A DNA stretch of 21,196 nt. Source: Desulfuromonadaceae bacterium UBA5613. Its GTDB lineage: Bacteria; Desulfobacterota; Desulfuromonadia; Desulfuromonadales; UBA2197. Location: positions 5,379 to 26,574 of the forward strand of contig DIKR01000066.1 in NCBI GenBank assembly GCA_002424625.1, in the 5' to 3' direction. The notes beneath the pieces are model-generated. The model saw nothing but the letters and a program-made list of their open reading frames with translations. It did no database searches and was not told the origin of the DNA. A program made the position numbers and the translations under genes. This document shows, one piece after another, positions 1 to 6,077 of this stretch (position 1 is the first letter of the stretch; each line of letters begins with the position of its first letter).

Positions 1-20
1 GGGGACTATAAGCTTTAAGC

Positions 21-80
21 TCCCCTCCTTTGTTAAGGAGGACCCTCTAGGGCCTAAAGGGCTGGGGGTGGTGAGGTTTT
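21..80. repeat. Possible degenerate intergenic repeat with small hairpin
   Basis: A 7-bp perfect inverted repeat (CCTCCTT at 24-30, AAGGAGG at 35-41, 4-nt loop) is followed by a G-rich run containing GGGGGTGGTGAGG. The composition resembles the pyrimidine/purine hairpin repeats scattered between genes in many bacterial genomes, but only one copy is visible here and the left edge of the window cuts the context. It could equally be a weak terminator or the leader of the next gene. Confidence 0.3.
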
Positions 81-106
81 ATCCCCAAATCTAAAAGGTT
101 TATTTT

Positions 107-790
107 ATGGCTCTTCCCTGGAAGATCATTGACAGTATTGATACGGAAGAAGAGGGAGCTCTGCAACTCCGGCAACGCGGCGCCAAAGATTTCCTGATCA
201 CCATCGGCACGCAAGTGTTGATGAACAGTTCCGCGCACCGCTCGGAAGTTGCCCTCGGTCAGCTTGCCTGTGCGCGACTGCGGCAACATCCGCAGCCGCG
301 GGTTCTGGTGGGTGGGTTGGGGATGGGCTTTACGCTGCGCAGTGTCCTGGATCAGCTCCCCGCTACCGCGCAGGTGGTGGTGGCAGAGTTGAATCCGGTC
401 GTGGTGCAGTGGTGTCAAGGACCGTTAGCCGTCTTGACCGCTGGGGCTGTCAACGATCCGCGTGTTGCCGTCGAGATCGGTGATGTCGCGGCTTTGATCA
501 AATGTTCCGCCATTGCTGCCGGAACAGCAGGTTTTGACGCTATCGTTCTCGACCTTTATCGCGGCCCGCATTTTTACGCCGATGCCGAGAATGATCCCCT
601 TTACGGCAACAAGGCGATTCAAGCTGCATGCCGGGCGCTCAAACCGGACGGGGTATTGGCGGTCTGGGGAGAGAATTATGATGAGCGCTTTGAGCAGCGA
701 CTGCGTAAAGCCGGTTTTACAGTGACGGTGCAGCGACCCGGTAAAGGGGGGCTGCGTCATGCGGTCTTTGTGGCTCTGCGGGGGCGTTGA
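107..790 (+). CDS. Spermidine synthase-like SAM-fold protein
   Basis: This 227-residue protein has the Rossmann fold of the spermidine synthase/methyltransferase superfamily. A glycine-rich nucleotide loop GGLGMGFT lies at residues 69-76, an acidic residue (E94) ends the next strand where the adenosyl ribose is normally held, and DPRV...GD occurs around 117-126. A true spermidine synthase has GGGDGG and a D-[ST]-x-D-P active-site segment. Here the equivalents are GGLGMG and DLYRGP (from D149), and the short N-terminal strand domain is reduced. I therefore call the fold but not aminopropyl transfer; it may be a methyltransferase-like or non-polyamine enzyme. ATG 107 has AAAAGG at 93-98 as ribosome site. 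It stands alone, convergent with gltX, with 24 bases between the stops and no visible terminator there. Confidence 0.8.
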   Translation: MALPWKIIDSIDTEEEGALQLRQRGAKDFLITIGTQVLMNSSAHRSEVALGQLACARLRQHPQPRVLVGGLGMGFTLRSVLDQLPATAQVVVAELNPVVVQWCQGPLAVLTAGAVNDPRVAVEIGDVAALIKCSAIAAGTAGFDAIVLDLYRGPHFYADAENDPLYGNKAIQAACRALKPDGVLAVWGENYDERFEQRLRKAGFTVTVQRPGKGGLRHAVFVALRGR

Positions 791-814
791 TAAGGACAGT
801 CCCGAGAGACATCC

Positions 815-2212
815 TCAAGTCGCAAAGAGCGCCTCCCCCTGCCGCAGACGGGTCAGACTCCGTTCTTTGCCGAGAACTTCGAGGACTTCATACACCGAAG
901 GGCTGGTGGTGGTGCCGTTCAAGGCGACCCGGACCGGTGGCGCGAGTTTGCCGAGTTTGAGTCCGGTCTCGGACATCGCCTGATTAAAGGCGGCGGCAAT
1001 GGCGTCATGGCTGAAGTCATCGAGAGCACTGAGGTGTTTGAGGACGGTTTGATAGCCGGCTTTGGCTTCGGGCGTACAACACTTGCTGACCGCCTCGGGG
1101 AGATAGTCCACCTTGTCGGCAAAGTAAAAGGCCGCGCCCTCTGCCATCTCGACCATGGTATGCGAGCGCTCTTGCAGCGACTTGACAACACCCACCAGAT
1201 CCGGCCCGCCATCGGTTTCAATCCCTCTCTCTCCGAGATATTCCTTGAGCAGTGTCGCCAAACGCTGGCGATCGCCGGTCTTGATGTAGTGGGCGTTCAG
1301 CCACAGCAGTTTCTCGGGATTAAAGACCCCGGCGGAACGACCGACATGATCAAGGTCGAACTTGACGATCAACTCCTCCATCGAAAAGATCTCTTCATCG
1401 CCGCAGGACCAGCCGAGGCGCGCCAGATAATTCACCAGCGCTTCCGGTAAAAAACCCATGACGCGATATTCCATCACCGATGTGGCGCCGTGCCGTTTTG
1501 AAAGTCGGGTTTTGTCGGCGCCGAGGATCATCGGCACATGAGCAAATTCCGGAACCGCATAGCTAAGGGCCTGGTACAGGAGGATCTGCCGCGGGGTATT
1601 ATTGACATGGTCGTCGCCGCGCAGCACCAGAGTCATCCCCATCTCGGCATCGTCGATAACGACGACAAAGTTGTAGGTCGGGGTGCCGTCGGAGCGCTGG
1701 ATGATGAGATCGTCGAGCTCTTCGTTCTGGAAGGAGATGGTCCCTTTGATGCGATCGACAAAGGCTGTCTCTCCATCGGGGACGAGAAAGCGGATGGCAT
1801 AAGGACGATCATCGGGTTGATCCTGGCGATGCAGGCAGGTACGGTCGTATTTTGGTTTGCCGCCACTCTTCATTGCCGCTTCGCGGCGCTGCTCCAGCTC
1901 TTCCGGTGTGCAGTAACAGCGATAGGCCTTGCCGGCGACGACCAATTCCTGCACTTTACTGCGGTACAGGTCGAAACGCTCGGATTGGTAAATCGGCCCT
2001 TCATCATAGTTAAGTCCCAGCCAATCCATTGCCTGAAGAATGGCATCGACCGAGGTCTGGGTGCTGCGCGCGACGTCAGTATCTTCAATGCGGAGAATAA
2101 AGTTCCCCTGCTCCTTGCGGGCCAGGAGAAAATTAAAGAGGGCGGTCCGGGCGCCGCCAATATGCAGATAGCCGGTGGGGCTGGGAGCAAAACGAACACG
2201 AAGTTGTGACAT
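815..2212 (-). CDS. gltX: Glutamyl-tRNA synthetase
   Basis: This class I aminoacyl-tRNA synthetase charges tRNA-Glu with glutamate in the cytoplasm. At 465 residues it has the usual bacterial length. The HIGH-type signature is PSPTGYLHIGG (10-20) and the KMSKS-type loop is KTRLSKRHG (234-242). A zinc-site pattern of C99, C101, C126 and H128 matches the spacing in E. coli GluRS. The anticodon-binding alpha-helical region fills the C-terminal third. ATG at 2212 is supported by GGAGG (plus-strand cctcc 2221-2225) eight bases upstream. The TauE/SafE gene ends 25 bases upstream on the same strand, so the two are probably co-transcribed. Whether it also mischarges tRNA-Gln cannot be read from the sequence. 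Confidence 0.97.
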   Translation of the reverse strand: MSQLRVRFAPSPTGYLHIGGARTALFNFLLARKEQGNFILRIEDTDVARSTQTSVDAILQAMDWLGLNYDEGPIYQSERFDLYRSKVQELVVAGKAYRCYCTPEELEQRREAAMKSGGKPKYDRTCLHRQDQPDDRPYAIRFLVPDGETAFVDRIKGTISFQNEELDDLIIQRSDGTPTYNFVVVIDDAEMGMTLVLRGDDHVNNTPRQILLYQALSYAVPEFAHVPMILGADKTRLSKRHGATSVMEYRVMGFLPEALVNYLARLGWSCGDEEIFSMEELIVKFDLDHVGRSAGVFNPEKLLWLNAHYIKTGDRQRLATLLKEYLGERGIETDGGPDLVGVVKSLQERSHTMVEMAEGAAFYFADKVDYLPEAVSKCCTPEAKAGYQTVLKHLSALDDFSHDAIAAAFNQAMSETGLKLGKLAPPVRVALNGTTTSPSVYEVLEVLGKERSLTRLRQGEALFAT

Positions 2213-2220
2213 AAAGGAAA

Positions 2221-2225
2221 CCTCC
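2221..2225 (-). promoter_or_regulatory. Ribosome binding site of gltX
   Basis: GGAGG on the minus strand lies eight bases before the gltX ATG and fixes that start. Confidence 0.7.
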
Positions 2226-2237
2226 AGGAAATGAAGT

Positions 2238-3053
2238 TCAGGGCAGCAGGTTTTTAATCACCATATTGAGACCGATGAAGACGATAAAGAGGGCAAAGGC
2301 CTTAAAGAGACCTTTGTGAGTGGTATGCGAAGCAATTTTAACACCAACGCGGGCAAAGAGGACGGTCAGCGGGGCGATTAACAGGGCGACCAGGAAGTTG
2401 ACGTAGCCAAGCGAGTAAAGGGGCAGGCCGGGATGACCCCAGCCGTGATAGATGTATGAGGCCGTGCCAAAGATGGCCGAGATGACCATCAGTGCGCTCG
2501 AGGTGCCGACGGCTTGATGCATCGATTGCCCGAGAAAATAGACCATAAGGGGGACGGCAATTATGCCGCCACCGACGCCGAAGAAGGCGGAGAAGGTGCC
2601 GACAACCAGGCCGATGAACAGGGCCGGAGAGAGTGTGTCGCAGCGTTGCCGTCCTTCCGGCGGCGGTGGTTGAAAGAACATCCGCAAGCCGATGCCGATC
2701 TGCATCATCCCCATTAAGCCTTTGAGAAGATCGCCGGAGAGCCCTGCTGCCAGAGTCGAGCCGAGAATAACCCCGATGATGCTGCCAATAGCGAGGCGTC
2801 CGGCGATATGGAAATCGACATTTCCGCGCTTGCGGTGTCCCCAGGCGCTGCTGATAGCGGTCGGGATGATAATTGCCAGGCTGGTACCGAAGGCGGTGTG
2901 GACGATAATCTCCGGAGAGAAATGGGCCAAAGGGAAGGCCCATAAAAAGCAGGGGATGAGGATGATGCCGCCGCCAATACCGAAGAGACCGGCCAAAATG
3001 CCGGCCAGGGCGCCGAGGATCAGAAAGAGGATGAGGGCCGGGGCTGTAAACAT
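2238..3053 (-). CDS. TSUP (TauE/SafE) family membrane permease
   Basis: This 271-residue integral membrane protein consists of two homologous halves. Each half carries the family's glycine-rich re-entrant motif: AGLFGIGGGIILIP (about residues 21-34) and AFFGVGGGIIAVPLM (about 156-170). About eight hydrophobic segments are visible, as expected for the sulfite exporter TauE/SafE (DUF81) family. Characterised members export sulfite, sulfoacetate or other small sulfur-containing anions. The substrate here is unknown, and the neighbouring gltX gives no clue. Its nearest sulfur-related gene is metY, across the tRNA pair, on the other strand. ATG 3053 has only a weak ribosome site (GGTGAA). No clear promoter is visible between it and the tRNA terminator. 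Confidence 0.88.
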   Translation of the reverse strand: MFTAPALILFLILGALAGILAGLFGIGGGIILIPCFLWAFPLAHFSPEIIVHTAFGTSLAIIIPTAISSAWGHRKRGNVDFHIAGRLAIGSIIGVILGSTLAAGLSGDLLKGLMGMMQIGIGLRMFFQPPPPEGRQRCDTLSPALFIGLVVGTFSAFFGVGGGIIAVPLMVYFLGQSMHQAVGTSSALMVISAIFGTASYIYHGWGHPGLPLYSLGYVNFLVALLIAPLTVLFARVGVKIASHTTHKGLFKAFALFIVFIGLNMVIKNLLP

Positions 3054-3102
3054 AACAATTCACCGGATAGGGGGGTGATTTGAGTCATTTTCTACTTAAA
3101 GG

Positions 3103-3130
3103 AAAAGGCCAGGGAAGACCCTGGCCTTTT
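3103..3130 (-). terminator. Rho-independent terminator of the tRNA-Leu/tRNA-Cys unit
   Basis: A perfect 12-bp stem (AAAAGGCCAGGG, 3103-3114) pairs with 3119-3130 around a 4-nt loop. Read on the minus strand it ends in CCTTTT followed by a T-rich run, directly after the tRNA-Cys 3' end, so it most likely terminates the tRNA transcript before the permease gene. Confidence 0.8.
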
Positions 3131-3141
3131 ATCTTTATCGT

Positions 3142-3215
<74 letters not shown>

Positions 3216-3233
3216 CTGATCACGTCTTTTTTA

Positions 3234-3320
3234 TGGTGCCGAAGGCGAGACTCGAACTCGCACGACCCTACAGCCACTAGACCCTGAACCTAGCGTGTCT
3301 ACCAATTCCACCACTTCGGC
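3234..3320 (-). tRNA. tRNA-Leu (anticodon CAG)
   Basis: An 87-nt class II tRNA with a long variable arm. The acceptor stem GCCGAAG pairs with CTTCGGC, followed by A discriminator and encoded CCA. The D-loop contains AATTGGTAGACACGC, the anticodon stem CTAGG/TCTAG holds loop TTCAGGG (CAG), and the T-arm is GCGAG-TTCGAGT-CTCGC. It is the first gene of the tRNA pair, seven bases or so after the predicted transcription start. Confidence 0.97.
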
Positions 3321-3333
3321 ATGAAGTGGTGGG

Positions 3334-3362
3334 TTTATAACAAATAGCTTGCACTGATGCAA
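3334..3362 (-). promoter_or_regulatory. Sigma70-type promoter of the tRNA pair
   Basis: On the minus strand the -35 is TTGCAT (3362-3357) and the -10 is TATAAA (3339-3334), 17 bases apart. The predicted start lies about seven bases before tRNA-Leu. A 6-bp inverted repeat, CTTGCA-CTGA-TGCAAG (3348-3363), covers the -35. Confidence 0.55.
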
Positions 3363-3459
3363 GGAGAAAAAACGGATATTTTAAGCTCTGGCGTCGCAGT
3401 CTCTTTTTTATGGTAAAATTTGCTGGAATTTTAAAGCTATGGCTGTATTTTTTCAATTC

Positions 3460-3488
3460 TTGACAAATGAACTTTGTCATCTTATCGT
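3460..3488 (+). promoter_or_regulatory. Promoter of metY with overlapping operator-like palindrome
   Basis: Consensus -35 TTGACA (3460-3465) and a weaker -10 TATCGT (3483-3488) are 17 bases apart. A perfect 7-bp inverted repeat with 5-base spacer (TGACAAA 3461-3467, TTTGTCA 3473-3479) overlaps the -35 and the promoter spacer, the place a repressor would bind. No SAM riboswitch consensus was recognised in the leader. Confidence 0.5.
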
Positions 3489-3525
3489 TTGACCGTCTTT
3501 ATACTTAATTGAAAGGATTAAAAAT

Positions 3526-4815
3526 ATGATCGACCCGACAAAACAGCAACTTGGCACTCTCGCCCTGCATGCCGGTCAGAAACCCGATCCGACAACCGGG
3601 TCGCGGGCTGTGCCAATCTATCAGACCACTTCTTATTCTTTCCAATCCTCGGAGCATGCCGCCAATCTTTTTGCCCTCAAAGAGATGGGGAATATCTATA
3701 CACGGCTGATGAATCCAACCACCGATGTCCTTGAACAGCGCCTTGCCGCTCTGGATGGTGGTGTTGCTGCCCTGGCCCTTGCTTCCGGTTCATCAGCGAT
3801 CTTTCTGGCAGTCCTCAATCTCTGCCGCTGCGGCGACAATATCGTGGCTTCGCAAGCCCTGTATGGCGGCACTTATAATCTTTTTCATCATACTCTTGGG
3901 CGCATGGGGATCTCGGTCAAATTTGTGAGTACTGGTGATCTCAGTGAGGTGGAGGCAGCGATTGATGAGCACACCAAGGCGATCTTTACCGAGACCATCG
4001 GCAACCCCAAGAATAATGTCGATGACTTCGAAGCCCTGGCGAAGATTGCCCATGCGGCCGGTCTGCCACTGATCGTCGATAATACCGTTGCCACCCCGGC
4101 ACTCTTTCGTCCCATCGAACACGGGGCGGATATTGTTTGCTACTCGCTGACCAAATTCATAGGCGGACACGGCACGAGCATCGGCGGCGCCGTTGTCGAT
4201 GCCGGGCGCTTTGACTGGTCGAGCGGACGCTTCCCGGAATTCACCACCCCGGATCCGAGTTACCATGGTCTGGTTTATCATGCTGCCCTTGGCAATCTCG
4301 CTTACATCCTGAAGATGCGGATTACGCTCCTGCGCGACCTTGGGCCATGTCTCTCTCCTTTTAACAGTTTTCAAATATTGCAGGGGTTGGAAACACTGCA
4401 TGTGCGCATGCCCCGCCACTGTGAAAATGCCCTGAAGCTGGCACAGTATCTGGAAAGTCATCCCCTTGTTTCCTGGGTGAACTATCCCGGCCTTGCTTCG
4501 CATCCCGATCATGCGCGGGCCCGCCACTATCTCCCTGCCGGTCAGGGAGCGATCCTCGGCTTTGGGATCAAGGGTGGCGCGAGCGCTGGTGCCCGCTTCA
4601 TCGACAGCGTCAAAATGGCCAGTCATCTAGCTAATGTCGGTGATGCCAAGACCCTGGTCATCCATCCAGCGACGACGACGCATCAACAGTTGTCGGCCAC
4701 AGAACAAGCGGCCGCCGGTGTCTCTGCCGATTATATTCGCGTCTCGGTTGGCATTGAGGATATTATTGATATCATAGCTGATTTTGAGCAGGCACTGCAG
4801 ATCAGTCAGCACTGA
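3526..4815 (+). CDS. metY: O-acetylhomoserine sulfhydrylase (aminocarboxypropyltransferase)
   Basis: This PLP enzyme of the Cys/Met metabolism family makes homocysteine from O-acetyl-L-homoserine and sulfide, the direct-sulfhydrylation route to methionine. At 429 residues it has the length typical of MetY, longer than MetB/MetC-type enzymes near 390. Visible features are YTRLMNPT (58-65), the phosphate-binding SGSSAI (87-92), YGGTYN (113-118), D185 in VDNT that holds the pyridine nitrogen, and the Schiff-base K210 in SLTKFIGGHG. ATG 3526 follows GAAAGGA at 3511-3517. It is a single-gene unit with its own promoter and terminator. A related family member such as methionine gamma-lyase is less likely given the length and the GGHGTSIGG context. 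Confidence 0.93.
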   Translation: MIDPTKQQLGTLALHAGQKPDPTTGSRAVPIYQTTSYSFQSSEHAANLFALKEMGNIYTRLMNPTTDVLEQRLAALDGGVAALALASGSSAIFLAVLNLCRCGDNIVASQALYGGTYNLFHHTLGRMGISVKFVSTGDLSEVEAAIDEHTKAIFTETIGNPKNNVDDFEALAKIAHAAGLPLIVDNTVATPALFRPIEHGADIVCYSLTKFIGGHGTSIGGAVVDAGRFDWSSGRFPEFTTPDPSYHGLVYHAALGNLAYILKMRITLLRDLGPCLSPFNSFQILQGLETLHVRMPRHCENALKLAQYLESHPLVSWVNYPGLASHPDHARARHYLPAGQGAILGFGIKGGASAGARFIDSVKMASHLANVGDAKTLVIHPATTTHQQLSATEQAAAGVSADYIRVSVGIEDIIDIIADFEQALQISQH

Positions 4816-4833
4816 TAATAGTCAGTAGATAGC

Positions 4834-4881
4834 AGAATAAATGCGGCCCGCCGATTCAGTTTGGCGGGCCGCATTTATTCT
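4834..4881 (+). terminator. Strong hairpin terminator after metY
   Basis: A perfect 19-bp stem (4834-4852 with 4863-4881) surrounds a 10-nt loop. It has a GC-rich core GCGGCCCGCC and A/T-rich flanks ending ATTTATTCTT. The A/T-rich flanks on both sides could let it work in either direction. Confidence 0.85.
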
Positions 4882-4911
4882 TCTGGAGAATGCTTCTGTA
4901 AAGCTAAGTAG

Positions 4912-4941
4912 TTGACCTTTATTCCCGCACCGGTGTAAAAC
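4912..4941 (+). promoter_or_regulatory. Candidate promoter of the Mla-like operon
   Basis: TTGACC (4912-4917) and TAAAAC (4936-4941) are separated by 18 bases, between the metY terminator and the first gene of the operon. The -10 is a weak match, so this is tentative. Confidence 0.33.
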
Positions 4942-5012
4942 TTTCCATCTGGAAAGAATTTGGTGATGACGGCAGTATCGCCCTTTTCCCAAAGTCTTGA
5001 TTTCAAAACAAC

Positions 5013-5017
5013 AGGGG
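5013..5017 (+). promoter_or_regulatory. Ribosome binding site choosing GTG 5026
   Basis: AGGGG lies eight bases before GTG 5026, whereas the upstream ATGs at 4960 and 4966 have no purine-rich site at a proper distance. Confidence 0.5.
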
Positions 5018-5025
5018 TCAGAACA

Positions 5026-5976
5026 GTGCAGGCAAAATTTTTTAACGGCAATGATGGCGATTTTTTCTTTTGGACTCCCGAAGCTGACGATGTGGTCCTG
5101 GTCGGCCCGGAGCAGCGCGCTGTCCCTTTGCCGCTACGACCACTCCCTGTCCAAGCCCATGCGATACAGGATGGCAAACGACCTGACGACGATGCCCTTG
5201 GTGCTGGCATCTACGAATATCTGCGTCGTTATCCTGACTGTGAGGGGGGCTATGAGCTTGCCGATCTGTTGCAAAATGCTTATCCCCATTACCTGATGGA
5301 TATTGCGGCGCAGGTGATTATGATCGAAGAGAAGGAGGTCGATGCCCCTTTTCTGCGCCGAAAAATTACCGGTTTAAAGATTCTCGCCCTCCTCGAAGCG
5401 CGGCCGCAGCTCTACTATCAACTCGGTCGCTGTTACTTTGAATTTGCCACTATGTTTACAGAGTTACCGGATTGTCGCAATCATCTGCTCGCCGCGCGGG
5501 AATATCTGCAGCGGGCGCTGCAGCTTGAAGCCGACAACCCGGCGACCCTCAATCTCCTGGCCCAGATCGAAGCGTGGTTCGGGATGAATGCGGAAGCATA
5601 TCGTCTCTGGCAGCAGGCGGCAACGCTGGTTGATGAGCCGACGCGGTCGGCTTTGTTGCAACGGGCGGCAGAGACGCAAGCCACATCTTCAGAAAGTCCC
5701 TTGATCGATGAGCTTGAAGCTCTCGGTGCGACGCTGCGGTTGATCGGGGCCGGAGAGTTTGCTCAGGCGTTAGAAATTCTTGAGCGCTTGCAGGAACAGG
5801 GTCGGATTATGGCGGAATTGCCGACACCGGAGTTTTACTATCTCCTCGGTCATTGTCGTGAAAAGTGCACCGATTCCGGCCAGGCGTTAGTTGCTTATGT
5901 TCAAGCCCTCGAACTTGACCCGGAGTTTTTACTCGCTCAAACCGGTTTCGACCGGCTCAGCCGGGGAGCACCTTGA
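5026..5976 (+). CDS. TPR-like helical repeat protein, first gene of Mla-like operon
   Basis: I do not recognise a named family. From GTG 5026 the product is 316 residues. A short N-terminal beta/acidic segment (KFFNGNDGDFFFW...EADDVVLVGP) is followed by a mainly helical protein with tetratricopeptide-like units: about 128-170 (LYYQLGRCYFEF...AAREYLQRALQLE), 171-203 (NPATLNLLAQ...AYRLWQQAATL) and 267-301 (PTPEFYYLLGHCREK...ALVAYVQALELDP). There is no signal peptide or membrane span, so it is probably cytoplasmic and a protein-protein scaffold. In-frame ATG 4960 would add 22 residues that do not look coding and lacks a ribosome site. Its stop overlaps the next start (TGATG), which couples it to the small membrane protein and, through it, to the lipid-transport genes. 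Confidence 0.78.
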   Translation: MQAKFFNGNDGDFFFWTPEADDVVLVGPEQRAVPLPLRPLPVQAHAIQDGKRPDDDALGAGIYEYLRRYPDCEGGYELADLLQNAYPHYLMDIAAQVIMIEEKEVDAPFLRRKITGLKILALLEARPQLYYQLGRCYFEFATMFTELPDCRNHLLAAREYLQRALQLEADNPATLNLLAQIEAWFGMNAEAYRLWQQAATLVDEPTRSALLQRAAETQATSSESPLIDELEALGATLRLIGAGEFAQALEILERLQEQGRIMAELPTPEFYYLLGHCREKCTDSGQALVAYVQALELDPEFLLAQTGFDRLSRGAP

Positions 5977-6077
5977 TGTTTGACAACTTCACACCAGGCG
6001 ATATCATTTTTACGGTTGTAGTTACTGTCGGCACGGCATTGATCGTCTATTTTGCCAATCGGGGGAGAAAAGGGTGA
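5976..6077 (+). CDS. 33-residue single-span membrane protein
   Basis: This small gene starts at ATG 5976, which shares its A with the preceding TGA, and ends with TGA 6075-6077, which overlaps the following GTG 6074 (GTGA). GGGGAG at 5963-5968 lies seven bases upstream. The product begins MFDNFTPGD, continues as one hydrophobic helix (about residues 10-27, IIFTVVVTVGTALIVYFA) and ends NRGRKG. This predicts a single inner-membrane span, with the basic end in the cytoplasm by the positive-inside rule. Tight fit between two genes, a good ribosome site and a clean transmembrane pattern make it a likely real gene despite its size. The function is unknown; it could be a small subunit or adaptor of the transporter encoded downstream. 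I know of no named homologue. Confidence 0.72.
   Translation: MFDNFTPGDIIFTVVVTVGTALIVYFANRGRKG

Noticed and set aside
1538..2209. 223-codon open frame on the plus strand
   Set aside because: Antisense to gltX, no ribosome site or recognisable domain.
3364..3525. SAM riboswitch or other leader RNA upstream of metY
   Set aside because: The predicted transcript leader is only about 30 bases and no riboswitch core was recognised.
3793..4626. 277-codon open frame on the minus strand
   Set aside because: Antisense to metY, which has intact catalytic motifs.
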